From Chromobotia macracanthus (lineage: Eukaryota > Chordata > Actinopteri > Cypriniformes > Botiidae), in assembly GCA_036877525.1 (NCBI GenBank), contig JAZGTH010000088.1, positions 560,001-624,000 of the forward strand: 64,000 bases of DNA, in the 5' to 3' direction. Below, piece after piece: positions 37,001 through 51,900 of this stretch; the first letter of the stretch is position 1, and every line of letters starts with the position of its first letter. Under the pieces are notes generated by a model. It ran no database searches, had not been told where the DNA came from, and saw nothing but the letters and a program-made list of their open reading frames with translations. The translations under genes were made by a program, and so were the position numbers.

Positions 37001-40000
37001 ACAGGATTATGAGGGCGAGTAAATGACAGGTGACGTGTTTCAACATCATCTAATAACACAACACTGTAGAAACATTGCTGTGAATTGGCCTGTTTACCCT
37101 GCAAGGATTATAAACAAGCAAAATATTGATATTTTCTCACCCTGAGCAATGCAGCCCTGGTCAGAGGAACTGTTATTTGAGATCTACAGTATGTAAGTTC
37201 ATTTCTGAATTGTTTCTCAGTTCACTACACTAACACTGTCTGCCAAAAGAGCAGTAAATGACCCACAAAACACTCTGATAATGGCTCTCAATGGCCACTC
37301 AAGTGAGTGAAGAATCACTATGAAGCAATATTATACAGAGACAATCATCCATATCATCACATTCATGGCCAGACAGCGTTTTACAGCTGCTGTATGTCAG
37401 AATCTTCAGAGTGATGAGGTGAATGATTGTTAATGTCACACCACTTCCACAAACTGTACACACTGCAGCACTTCAATCAGAACAATACAAACACAGAAAA
37501 CATATTCTGTTGTCTGGTGTCAGTCTGGAGGACATTTGTATACCTGTGATATCTGGTGTCAGTCTGGAGGACATCTGTGTACCTGTGATGTCTGGTGTCA
37601 GTCTGGGGGACATCTGTGTACCTGTGATGTCTGGTGTCAGTCTGGAGGACATCTGTGTACCTGTGATGTCTGGTGTCAGTCTGGAGGACATCTGTGTACC
37701 TGTGATGTCTGGTGTCAGTCTGGAGGACATCTGTGTACCTGTGATGTCTGGTGTCAGTCTGGAGGACATCTGTGTACCTGTGATGTCTGGTATCAGTCTG
37801 GAGGACATCTGTGTACCTGTGATGTCTGGTGTCAGTCTGGAGGACATCTGTGTACCTGTGATGTCTGGTGTCAGTCTGGAGGACATCTGTGTACCTGTGA
37901 TGTCTGGTGTCAGTCTGGAGGACATCTGTGTACCTGTGATGTCTGGTGTCAGTCTGGAGGACATCTGTGTACCTGTGATGTCTGGTGTCAGTCTGGAGGA
38001 CATCTGTGTACCTGTGATGTCTGGTGTCAGTCTGGAGGACATCTGTGTACCTGTGATGTCTGGTGTCAGTCTGGAGGACATCTGTGTACCTGTGATGTCT
38101 GGTGTCAGTCTGGAGGACATCTGTGTACCTGTGATGTCTGGTGTCAGTCTGGAGGACATCTGTGTACCTGTGATGTCTGGTGTCAGTCTGGAGGACATCT
38201 GTGTACCTGTGATGTCTGGTATCAGTCTGGAGGACATCTGTGTACCTGTGATGTCTGGTGTCAGTCTGGAGGACATTTGTGTACCTGTGATGTCTGGTGT
38301 CAGTCTGGAGGACATCTGTGTACCTGTGATGTCTGGTGTCAGTCTGGAGGACATCTGTGTACCTGTGATGTCTGGTTTCTGAGGCATGAGGAACTGGAAG
38401 TAGGTGGGCTCTGAGAGGCCCTTCAGGTTGCGTGCTGTGATCTCCACGTTGTAGCGCGTGTTCCACTGAAGTGGCTGCAGCAAAGCAAAGTCATTCATAC
38501 CAGGAACCAGCTTGGTCATCCACTGCTCTTCTTTATCCTGTGAGGACAATGTAGAAACTGATTTTCCGAAACAGAAACTTTCTACAGAATGTAGAAATAG
38601 TGCTCAGATCTTCTAAACAGACACTGGCATGCTAATCTCCAGCAGAACTTCCACAGAAGAAAAAGAATCACAGGTCTAGAAGGATGGGCTAAGTAAGTGA
38701 TTTTCAATTTCTATGTAAATTTTCTATTTTAAATTAACTACTACTTTGAGTTATAAGTCAAGTAAACTAGCATCTCATGCTGGCATAAACAATAAAATAG
38801 TGGTGTTAAAAATATCAATAAGAGTCAATAAGAAGCAGATACAGACATTCAGATTGTATATCACATTTTCATGACAATGGCATAAATATTTTCAGCCATT
38901 TTTTATTCTCTCTCATCTTCACAAACATTTTCTGATCACTGTCTATGTGACCTAATATGACTGCATCTATTTTCTGAAAAATTATCTTTTTAAATTGATC
39001 GTCTTCATCACTGGGTCTGTCTGTGGGAAGCCTGTTTTCATCACTCACAGGAGAACACAGGATCATCACAATCAAACGCCCCAATCTGCTTTACTATCTC
39101 TCTATTTTTGCAAAGTCATTGAAAGAGATTTTATTTCCCATAATGCTTTGCAGACTTTCAACAGTGCTGATACAAATCCCAGAAACCTTGAGGTAAGTTG
39201 CTCAAGTGATTGTGGAAACACATTCTCTTTGGCCTGGGGATGTGACACTTCATTTAATTTTCTTCTGTGAGTTTTAAGCTCAGTCGTGTGTTGTTTTCTT
39301 GCTGATAGCAGAACATAGTGGGTTTAAATTCAGTGTGACAGAGACACATTTGCACCTGATTTAATTCAGACTCTTCATCAGTAATGTCATTATACAGCAG
39401 CTACAAAATACAATATGAAATAAAATCTGTGTCCAGACATTTGACTTTTGAAATCTATTATTATACTTTTCTTTATTATCAGCATTAACTAAATTGAGTG
39501 CTACAAATGAATCTATATTGTATGAACACTAATATAATTTAAATAAGATTGTTTATTCATGAGTGGTTAGGAAATGTGCTCATTTGTCATGAAAATAATG
39601 CCACAACACAAAACCTCTTATTGATCCTAAAAATAACCCTCATTTCCTTTATGCAAAACATCATTCTCTTCTTTTTGCTTAATCTGGAGGTGAAATATGA
39701 CCTGGAGGTGTTCTTGACAGCTTTTGTGAGTTTTGAGGAGGTGTGAGCGTGTGCATTATTAATGTTTATGTGTGTGTGTTGAGTGAAACAAACACTCAGG
39801 TTGGGTTTTTGTGTTCCTCAAAGACATGACAGAGAATCAGATCCCCCTGCAACTCATCTGAGGAGAACAGAGGAGCTTCAAAGTGCTCTGCCACTCTCTT
39901 TAAAGCATCTTTATTCTTTAGGCAAATGAGGTCACAGCATGAGAGCTTCTCACTGTACATACCACAGAGTAGAAGATTTCCAATTCCACCACCCACAGCC

Positions 40001-43000
40001 CTCCACGATGTCAGAAACATCACTCCAGATTCCCACCATGTTAATAAGGTGCATGTACAGTTTACAATCTGAGTCAGTCTCAGCTAGAGCCTTTAAATTA
40101 CCTTACTGCTCAGTCCCAGCATTCTTACTGACCGTACACCAATCACATTGGTGTATTTGTCAGAACCTTTTGTTCTGATCCTTGAACCTTTTGTCAGATT
40201 GTAGAACCACTAAGCCACAGCACCATACTATTTTTGACTGACAGTTTATCAATAAGATGTGATGCTCACCATCTTGTATTTAATGACGTAACGTGACTGT
40301 CAGTTCGTCACTGGTGAGGCGGCAATGTGGCGCTCACCGTCTTGTATTTAATAACGTAACGTGACTGACGGTTTGTCACTGATGAGGCAGCGACGTGACG
40401 CTCACCATCTTGTAGTTAATGACGTAATGTGACTGTCGGTTTCTCGTCGGTGACGTGACGCTCACCGTCTTGTAGTTAATGACATAACATGACTGTCAGT
40501 TTCTCGTCGTTGGCGTGACGCTCACCGTCTTGTAGTTAATGACGTAACGTGACTGTCGGTTTGTCACTGGTGAGGTGGCGACGTGACGCTCACCGTGTTG
40601 TAGTTAATGACGTAACGTGACTGTCGGTTTGTCACTGGTGAGGCGGCGACGTGACGCTCACCGTCTTGTATTTAATGATGTACTCCACAATGGGCATCCC
40701 ACCATCATCCTGTCTGATCAGGCCGAGTGTGTAGGTCTTACCCACACCCCTTTGCCCGTGAACTGTAGGAGGACTGGGCTCACCTGCAGAGAACAGAAGG
40801 GCAGGAGAACATCTTCACGTGAGAGCCATTTCAACAGTTCTTTACAAACTACAGAAACTCGCATTACTGTGACAAAGCAGCTGTGTTATTCTTCATGGCT
40901 TTATTAAAGAACACACTGAGTGCAGTCATTAGTTCTGTACACTGAATTCTAAAGGAAATCACGTCATATACGAATCAGCTGATACAATTACATAAGACAA
41001 CTACAAATCACCACGACAACCGAACAAAAGCAGCACTGGAGTTTAAATATGTTCAGCTGACAGTGAAGAGGAAGAAAGAGAGAACAGAGGCTGATAATAC
41101 ACAGAATTATAAATTCTCACGGATGGCTAACGTCTGGAAGATCTCTGTGCGGCTGAACTCTCCTTGACCCTTTCCATTCACAGCCGCCACTCGAACCTCA
41201 TATGTGGTGTTCGGCTCCAGGTTTGCCAAAACTACTGTGGCTGACAGAGGGAAAGTCAGAAATCCAGTTTTATTGCATTGAACGTTTCTGACACTAACAT
41301 GTTATCATCTCTCTTTCATATCCTAAAAAGCAACAGTTCAACAATAATTAAATTTGTGTCTCTCAGATCCTCCCACATTTTTCTGTATTTGTGATCTGTC
41401 CACTGAAGGTCCATCCTGATGCAAACTGGTTTATGCTTCTCCAGAGAACGGTGAAGCTGTTTGACCAAAGATTTATTGCTGGTAAAGCTAGTTAAGAAGT
41501 CTGAATGAAAACATAGCAGTGGAGAAGATCTCAGCTCCACCATACCATTCTCTCATGTTCTCAGAGTCTCAGTGTTGCTCAGCAGACTCTAATAATAAAT
41601 CTAGAATGGATTTTCACACTAGAGTATTACAGCATCTGTCTGAGACCCTGACCTCTGTAAATGATTATATTCATTCATACATTCATTCATTTATATGAGA
41701 AGCACTAATAAAAATTAACACCCTCAATGGCTGCCATTACTGTGTTTAGTGACTGCAGTCACAGAACATTGAGCTGTTAATTAAAACTCCAGAAAGAATA
41801 TTGAGATGTGAGTGAAGTAATTACACTCCATTTCTGAGTCTGAGTGTCCAGCAGACACCACAATGTGATGCAGATGATCTGGTCTTCAGCTCTTTATATT
41901 ATCAAAGCTTCGTCTCTTCATGACTGAAGCTCTGTGGGATTCACAGTTCATAAGCAGAACTTCACATGCTTAAAGTTTTTTGTTAGTTATCTGCTTTCTT
42001 TTACATTTACATTTACATTTAGTCATTTAGCAGACGCTTTTATCCAAAGCGACTTACAAAGGACGAGAGCATTGAACATTTGTCTTGTACGCCAACAAGC
42101 CAAGTCTACAAAGCTACATTTACAAGTGGACATTGTATTCTGTTACTAGAGAGAAAGATGGACTAGAGACAGAATTTCCATTTTTTTTTCCAATTTTTTT
42201 TTTGGAAGTATAGAAGGATTTTAAATGTTTATACATTTAACTGTATAAACATTATTTAAAATCTTTGTGGGATGTCTCTGGTAATGGCCTGTTAATACAA
42301 TGAGAGAAATCATTGTACGGCTGTTTCAAAGACTAAACTCGAAACAGTCTAATGAAGACAGTGCTTATAATGAGCAAAAGGAAATGTTTTGTGACTAAAA
42401 GTCAGAGATCTCAATATAAACTCAAACATTTCTCATCAGATTCTCCCTATGACTTGAATATTGAATAGCTCCATACTCTTATGTCTGTTTTTCTGAACAT
42501 CTATAATAAAAATAAAGTTGATTCCAAAAATGAAGCTCTATGTAATAACACTGTATGTAATAATTCATCTGACACTCACTCTGAACTCCATGTGACCTGA
42601 CTGTCCTCCAATCAGGTGAGCTGATGTCTTTGTAATTGATAATGTAATAGCTGATGGGAACACCTCCGTGTGAGTCGGGTTTTATGAAGGTGACTGTGGC
42701 GAGACGCTGGGACACAGCTGTCAGTCTCACAGAGTACGGGTTTGAAGGAACATCTGGAACAGAACACAGTGCAAAGCAACATTTATTTATTATTTAGCAG
42801 AATTTGGCACAAGTACATGGAGGATCTCAGTTAGATCAGAGCTTCACAGATATATGTACACTACACAACTCATTCAAGTAGAAACCACACAAATTTACAA
42901 AAGTGATAAACAGACACATTGAAACACATATTGAAATGTACACACTCACATAGGGAGAGGAAGAGAGTGACAGAGAGACCCACATTTACACCTTCAAAAA

Positions 43001-45911
43001 TACAACATAAAGACTAGAGAGATTCATCAGCAATCTACACACACACACATGTTGGGTTTTTATGTTTTATAGGGACTTTCCATAAACTTAAAGGTTTTTA
43101 CACTGTACAAATATTCTATCCTCTAACCCTCACCCCAACACTAAACGTAGCACTTACAGAAAACTGTCTGTTGTTTTATGAGCATCATTTAGTGATGCTC
43201 ATAATCTGATAATCTGCCTGATAATCTGCCAAAACACAAACAGGATCTCTCGCTCTCCTACAAATTCACTTCCACAGTATGTGTACAGATTTAACTCGAT
43301 TTGTACATTTTTTACAGAAAACTGGAAGGGTGCATGTCCGTGTAAAACTCACTTATGATATGACAGATCTGACTCTGAGGGATGTTTCAAACCTAAAGTG
43401 AACCTTTGATTTCTCAGAAACTCCCCTCAAGCTATGTCAACATTTTCCATCTCTGTATTTACACTACTTTATATACTATGTTTTAAAAAGCAGTAAAACT
43501 CAGATGTTTAGAGGTGGTTTATCTGAACTGAACTTTAAAGAGCGTGGCTTTCTGTGCAAATAAAGCAACGACAGACTTTTTCATCCTGTGATGAATGTTG
43601 ATTTTCTGTGGACTGGAGGATTTGATTCACCTGCACTGGTTCACTGCCTCCTCCTGAGGTTACTGGAGGTCAACACATACCTGCCTGTGCTAATATAAAC
43701 TCCTGGTATCGAGCGCCAATGTTGTTTCTGGCTGTGCAGTTGTAGCGTCCAAAATCCCTGTCAGACATTGGTGTGACCTGAGGATAAACAACAAGACATG
43801 TGTGGAGAATCATAAAACAGAGAGAGGAATATTCAGTACAGAATGTCCCCCACACACTGAAGCAGTTATATACCTGAAGACAGACACAGTTTATTTATAT
43901 TCTCTCAGACAAAAGTAATTTGCAGTTTGATTGCAGTTAATGTATCTGTACATTATTGTGAAATGTCAGAGAACCTCCAGAAGCGATCGTCCCTCAGCAT
44001 TGTGGATGTGGATGTTGCTGGTTCCCTGACTGGAGATGGTGAAACGGTCTCGTCTCCAGAGCATTGTGGCCTGAGGGTTGGACCTCACATCACAGCTGAT
44101 GTTCACTGGATTTCCCTCCCATGAGTAGAAGATAGTTTGATTTATCTGGAACTTCGGTGCATCTAATTAAAAGACTTAGGGTTAGGGTTAGTGAAATGAC
44201 ATTGAAATGAAAGTCACATCCAGTCATCTCGACCAAAACAAAGACTCAGTCTCGCTTCATGTGTGGTTCTATCTGTGACAAACAGCTGCTAGTCATAAAG
44301 ATGAAACGTCTGTCTCCCCTCAGAGCTAAAAATGTAAAAAGCACAAAATGCTCAAAATCATGTTTAACTAGCATCATCAATACCTGTGTGAAAAGTGTGA
44401 CATCCTTCCTAATAAACACATACAAATACATGAACACAAGACACATGCATGGAGGTCATATTTAAAACAAGTGAGTACACATAGGAAGTCTCAGACCCAC
44501 GAATGATTCAAAGCAATTAATTACACTGGAAAAATTCCTTTCATGATTAGCCCCACCGGAGGACTTTTATTCTTGTTGTTTAATATATCTAGAATAATTG
44601 CACAGGCCGATAAGGAAAAATGATTAATTACTTTGGGGAGGGGGTAAAATAATGATTGTGACCAGTAAAAAAGCGGAAAAGTCCAAGAGAAACTCTACAA
44701 TAAGGACAGAGAAGAACAGAGGAACTTCTGCCAAGTTTACTGTAAGTACTGTCATCAGAAGAAGACTCTGCTGTGATGTCATACTTACACTCAATATCCA
44801 GAAACATGCTCTTCTGGTGGCCCCCAATCCTGCTGAGGGCCTCACAGTCGAACCGGCCCCAGTCTGAAAGCTGAACACTGCTAATTGTCAGCATGGACTT
44901 TCCGTGCTGCCCGCGCACTTCCACACGTCCGTCCTGACTCTAAACCAAAACAAACTAACGAATTCAAACGACTGAAACCTTGTCGCCATTGTCTGGTCAA
45001 ACAAACACAATCATATCAGCGACCTGAGAAAAACACACGAAACCGTGATTAGATAACAGCAGCTGAATGCAATAACTGCAAGGTTTGTTCTTTATAATGA
45101 GAGAGAACATGAACACATGGCTGCAGTCCAGCTCTTCTACAATTTTATTGTAGTGCTTGCAGTGCAATCTGTGCTTGCAGTGAGACAGGACAGTTTGAAT
45201 ATAACAGCATTAGAACGAGTCCGTCCCCCACCGCCCTCTTTAATGATCACTGTTCTTCTAACTGCTGTAAAAATCAATATCCTCTTCACCTTCCCTTTAT
45301 CATCTGGAGTATAGAGTGCTTCTCCAGCTTTACAAACGTGACGAGATGGGCTTTATGTGACACAGGCTATTACTGGTGACTAGAAGACCTGAAGATTTCC
45401 TTCAGTTCTCACTAATGCACAAGGCTCATTTTTATTCAGCTGTTGTGAGGCACATGGTGGACTGGAGAATGACACAAACAAATGCAACCTGACCCATCTG
45501 AAAATGAGACATGAACATACAATTTAAAGTACTGTCGACTTTGACAGTGCCTGTCTGTACAAAATCCACAATACATTGCTGTGTTTTTTGGCTGGGTGTC
45601 AGGGTGTTGTGAATGCTCCCAAAATGTAAGTCTATGGCACTTTATCAAGCTCAATTGTTTGGAAAAGTAATCCCCTCAATCATATCTCTGTTTGATGTTT
45701 GAATGATGTGTGTAGCACAAACAGTGTGAGACGGGTTACATGTTAAAGTTTGATATACCTTATCTCCATCAGTGAAGGTCTGTCCATCACTGGCTCTTCT
45801 CCAGGAGATCTCAGGCAGTGGTTCACCTTCAGCTGTACATGAGATCATAGCAGCACTTCCTTCCACTGCAGTCACGTTCCTCAGCTGAGTGATGTGAGGC
45901 TGAACTGAACC

Positions 45912-45967
<56 letters not shown>

Positions 45968-48900
45968 CACACAGAAGGTTTAGTTAAGAGCTTTGAGTCT
46001 CTGTAGTACTGTAGTACTGTTATACGAAAAATGAGTATTTATAGAACAATTTATACATAATGACAGTAGTTATTGAGCTATATGTATATTATGTTGATAT
46101 ATACAGTCATGTGAAAAAATTAGGACACCCTGTGAAAGCATGTGTATTTTGTAACATTTTTTAATATATGGTTATTTAGTCTCAATTTTAACAATACAGA
46201 GAGATTAAAGTAATATAACTAAACAATTAAAACTGAAGAAAAGTCTTTTCAAGATCTTTTGTAAATGTAATTCTACAAAAATGCCTATTTTAACTGAGGA
46301 AAAAGATAGGACACCCTAGCCCCTAATAGCTAGTGTTACCTCCTTTGGCTGAAATAACTGCAGTGAGACGCTTCTTGTAGTCATCTACCAGTCTCTGACA
46401 TCAGTCTGAGGAAATTTTACCCCACTCCTCAATGCAGAATTTTTTCAGCTGTGAGATGTTTGAGGGGTTTCTTGCATGTACAGCGCTTTTCAAGTCACCC
46501 CACAGCATCTCAATGGGATTCAGATCTGGACTTTGACTCGGCCATTCCAGGACTCTCCATTTCTGCCTTCTTTGGTTGATTTACTAGTATGTTTTGGGTC
46601 ATTGTCATGTTGCATGGTCCAGTTCTGCTTCATCTTTAATTTTCTAACAGATGGTCTCACATGTTCTTCAAGCACCTTCTGATACACAGTAGAATTCATG
46701 GTGGATTCTATGATGGTGAGCTGACCAGGTCCTGCTGCAGCAAAGCAGCCCCAAACCATGACACTTCCACCTCCATGCTTCACAGCTGGTATGAGGTTCT
46801 TTTCCTGAAATGCTGTCTTTGGTTTATGCCAAACATGTCCTCTGCTCTGGTGTCCAAATAATTCAATTTTGGACTCATCTGTCCAAAGAACATTATTCCA
46901 GAAGTCCTGGTCTTTGTCAACATTCTCTCTGGCAAATGTCAGTCTGGCCTTGATGTTTCTCTCAGAGAGAAAAGGTTTCCTCCTTGCACACATCCCATGC
47001 AAGATAAACTTGTGCAGTCTCTTTCTGATTGTAGAGGCATGCACTTTTACATCAATAGTAACCAGAGCCTGCTGTAGGTCCCGAGATGACATTTTAGGGT
47101 TTTTGGAGACCTCTTTTAAGCATCTTGCGGTCTGCTCTTGGGGTGAACTTGCTGGGCGACCGGTCCTGGGCATGTTGGCAGTTGTTTTGAAAGCCCTCCA
47201 CTTGTAGATGATCTTCCGGACAGTGGAATGGCTGATTACAAAATCTTTTGACATCATTTTAAATCCCTTACCAGACTCATAGGATGCTACAGTTTTTTTT
47301 CTGAAGGCCTCTGACAGCTCTTTTGCTCTCACCATGGTGCTCACTCTCACTTCAACAGTCAGGAGTGCACCAAACTAAATGTGTGAGGTTTAGACAGGGC
47401 AAGCCTCATTCAGAATGCTGAGTAACAATCTACTAATTATGTGTATCTACTAACCTGGTGTGATGCACTGTGTGTGATTTGAGCCATTTCAAGAGGGAAT
47501 ACATGTGAGGGTGTCCTAACTTTTGCCTCAGTTAGAATTTGCATTTTGTGAAATTACATTTTACAGAAAATCCCCTCTTCAGTTTTAATTGCTTAGATAT
47601 ATTACTTTAATCTCTCTGTATTGTTAAAATTGAGATTAAATATCCACATATCTAAAATGTTGCAAAAATGTTACAAAAATACACGGGCTTTCATAGGGTG
47701 TCCTAATTTTTTCACATGACTGTATTATGTTCCTCTTATGTTGATGCACATTTACATTGCATTTTGTAATAAACTATTTTAGATGTAAGTGAGCGTGTGT
47801 GTTCTGAGCTTTTCTCAAGCCCACAGTGAGTGTGATGTGTGAAATGCTGTACATCATCTCTAAGAGCACTGAAAAGAATCACACAGACATCAGCTGAACA
47901 ATGAGTCTTTGAAGACGTGAATAAAGCCCTGCAGAAAATCACACACTCGGGTTCTTTGAACAACATCTGCAAAGATCAAGGAGTTATTTGTAGCTGCAGA
48001 GTCGCCCGCAGGGTGGATGGATTGAGTTTGCGTCAGCGTGGGAGCCTTCACATGTAGACAGACAGACTCACATGTACATCTACAGTTCTAGAAAGATTCT
48101 ACAAAGTCAATGTTTTCTCCTGAAGTAAATGACTAAAAAAATTAAATGTAAAAAACGTAAATGTAAAAAGTGCTTTCCTGCAGAAAAATCACCATTGTAA
48201 TGCTAAAGTGTTGTGGGTGTTGCTATGCAGTTGGTAGAATGCTCTGAGTTATTGTAAGCATATTAGTAGGGTTAGCATCACTATTATTATTTCTTATAGT
48301 TAATTTGTGATTTAAAAACAATATGATATGTAAGGACCACAATATCAGAGACTTTGTGGATGTGTCTATTAACTTGGGTTAGTGAGCAGTCACCCAGAAC
48401 TTCCGGTTATCATGAGGTGAGTTCTGCACATCTTCTTCAGAAATCAAACTCCAGATTAAATGCATCTCTGTGCATTCAGTCTCTGTACTGCATTAAACTA
48501 CAGCTGCAGGTCCACTGCTCTGACGTTCACACATCTGCAGGTCTTCTCAGCATGTGTTTGCATACTGAACACGTTTTCTGAGGTCAGCAGAGATGTGCAG
48601 ACATCAGCTGGCTCTCATACAGCTGGCTCTCATACAGTATGTGTAAAGATTCCTCACTCAACACTTTGAGAAACAGCTGGCTCTCATACAGTATGTGTAA
48701 AGATTCCTCACTCAACACTTTGAGGAACAGCTGGCTCTCAACAGTATGTGTAAAGATTCCTCACTCAACACTTTGAGGAACAGCTGGCTCTCATACAGTA
48801 TGTGTAAAGATTCCTCACTCAACACTTTGAGGAACAGCTGGCTCTCATACAGTATGTGTAAAGATTCCTCACTCAACACTTTGAGGAACAGCTGGCTCTC

Positions 48901-51900
48901 ATACAGTATGTGTAAAGATTCCTCACTCAACACTTTGAGAAACAGCTGGCTCTCATACAGTATGTGTAAAGATTCCTCACTCAACACTTTGAGAAACAGC
49001 TGGCTCTCATACAGTATGTGTAAAGATTCCTCACTCAACACTTTGAGGAACAGCTGGCTCTCATACAGTATGTGTAAAGATTCCTCACTCAACACTTTGA
49101 GGAACAGCTGGCTCTCATACAGTATGTGTAAAGATTCCTCACTCAACACTTTGAGGAACAGCTGGCTCTCATACAGTATGTGTAAAGATTCCTCACTCAG
49201 TACTTTGAGGAACAGCTGGCTCTGATACAGTATGTGTAAAGATTCCTCACTCAACACTTTGAGGAACAGCTGGCTCTCATACAGTATGTGTAGAGATTCC
49301 TCACTCAACACTTTGAGGAACAGCTGGCTCTCATACAGTATGTGTAAAGATTCCTCACTCAACACTTTGAGGAACAGCTGACTCTCATACAGTATGTGTA
49401 AAGATTCCTCACTTAACACTTTGAGGAACAGCTGGCTCTGATACAGTATGTGTAAAGATTCCTCACTCAACACTTTGAGGAACAGCTGACTCTCATACAG
49501 TATGTGTAAAGATTCCTCACTTAACACTTTGAGGAACAGCTGACTCTGATACAGTATGTGTAAAGATTCCTCACCGAACACTTTGAGGAACAGCTGGCTC
49601 TCATACAGTATGTGTAAAGATTCCTCACTCAGTACTTTGAGGAACAGCTGGCTCTCATACAGTATGTGTAAAGATTCCTCACTCAACACTTTGAGGAACA
49701 GCTGGCTCTCATACAGTATGTGTAGAGATTCCTCACTCAACACTTTGAGGAACAGCTGGCTCTCATACAGTATGTGTAAAGATTCCTCACTCAACACTTT
49801 GAGAAACAGCTGGCTCTCATACAGTATGTGTAAAGATTCCTCACTTAACACTTTGAGGAACAGCTGACTCTGATACAGTATGTGTAAAGATTCCTCACCG
49901 AACACTTTGAGGAACAGCTGGCTCTCTGAACTTCCAGCCTTGTTGCTTGCTCTGCAGGTGTACGGTCCTCCGTCCCCTTGGCGGACGTTTCGAACGGTCA
50001 GTGTACTTTTTCCCCCATCCAGAGAGTTTAACATGTACTGATCTGAGCGCTCGATCACATTACCTTTCCTGTCAGACACACATTCACATCAAGACATTCA
50101 CTGGAGCTGGAATGAAGAAAAAACGGTTAACATTTACAGATACACACTGTTTATTATTATTATTATTACTACACTGTTTGTTATTATTATACCATTCTTT
50201 GGAATACTTGACTATGATTGGTCACTGGCAGCACACATAAGCTCAGTGGACAGTTTCACACACAAAAGGACTTTTAGAAACATCTTGACTTTTACATCTT
50301 TATATTTTTTCTATCGACTGTTGAACTGTTATATAAAAACAATAATGCAGTCATAATCCTATAGTTATGGTCACATATCAGCATCTGAATCACAGCCATG
50401 TGCCATATGTTGTATGCCAATTTAGTATGATTTAATAAGTAATATAATTTCTTCTGTTTAATTCTCTGGTTATTTACACTTTTTAAATAGATTAATTGCA
50501 GTAATTTATAGTAATAATTAATCTGCACATTCAAGCTGATATGACCGACTGATATTTTAATGATTTATATGTATCATACTCTAAACACAGAGACATACGC
50601 CTGGTGTTCATGTCATCAACACTACATTAACACATGACATGAACCTCCTCAGGGAAAGACTAAAGTTTAAAACTAAACCAATTACACAATAGTAATGTCT
50701 GACTGAGCATAACTACATATACAAACTACATAAACTACACATGAAAGATGTTTTTTTCTGATATTATTGTGATTTCTGTAGAACTGGATTAAAGCACAAT
50801 TTAATGATCATTCAAATGCTGGTCACACATACTATATGATCTGTCACTTCTTTAAAATGAATTACATCACTTGATATTAAATCATCTTGAGGTCTAATAA
50901 ACATTTATTCGTTTAGTTAAGAGACTCAGTTTAGTGTAGTTAAGAGACTCAAAGCTCTTAACTAGACTTTCTGTGTGTCTTTCTATCTCTATATCTTTCT
51001 TTCTGTCTGTCTCTCTGTGTATTTATTAATAACATTGTTAAAATGCATCTGTGAATCTACACAGTGTCTGGCGGTCACAGCAGTGACTCATATAACACAC
51101 TGTCACATAAAATCTGTTCTCTAAACGACTGTTCTTTTAAAGTTGAACTCAATGAAGAGGGAACTGTTATCTTTTTCATGGTTTACCTGTGGCTGAAAAT
51201 ATATCCAATTTAATGCACTTTAATTTCAGTAATTTACTAAACCATCATGCCAATCTAGAAAAGGTTTAAATGTGAAAACTATAACTGAGCTTCACTCTCT
51301 GCTTTGTGCTTTTAATATTCAGCCATTATAACGTCACACCTACTGGACACTGTCAGATCCTCTAGCTGAGCTCATCTCACTCCCACTCATACACTCAAAC
51401 CTGAATCACAAATAAGATCTCCTGATAATCCCAAATGTTTCTCACAGAGATATATGAGAGTAAAATAATTCTGCTTTGGTCTCACAGTTCTCAGGTGTTC
51501 CACAGATAAAAATAACAGTAATCTCATATTTGTCTCATCTGAGTTCAAGAAGAGATCTCAACAATGTCTCAAACTGCGCTCAGATTTACCAAGATACCAA
51601 AGTCTGCAATCAAAAATCAGAGATCTCAAAATTAACTCAGTCTGAGCTCTTGAGAAGTGGCTTTAAAGCTTCATTTAGTCATGCATGTCACAGTGCACAC
51701 TGCACCTGATTAATGTGCTGCTTGTGCAGAACACACAGCAGTGTTTTGTGCTGTAACACAACAATTTAAATACTCAATCCTGTGAGATTTGTCTGTTCAT
51801 CAGGACAGAACAATGAAGACTGAGAAAATCTATTTGCTCTCAAAGCCCTCGTGTATAAAGTGCTTTGGGTCTCGACACCTGCTCTGAAATCTGAAATAGA

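Larger units (their letters stand above)
40784..42579 (-). other. ncam2 introns flanking exon 41121-41240
   Basis: Apart from that exon the sequence is non-coding. 41998-42065 holds a SINE-type end segment entered separately, followed by poly-T runs near 42180. Confidence 0.6.

Noticed and set aside
37423..38414. Plus-strand and other-frame ORFs over the 39-bp array
   Set aside because: Shadows of the repeat; only the minus frame continuous with the ncam2 exon has biological context.
44172..44192. Telomere-like TTAGGG repeats
   Set aside because: Only about two and a half units within an intron; too short to mean an interstitial telomere.
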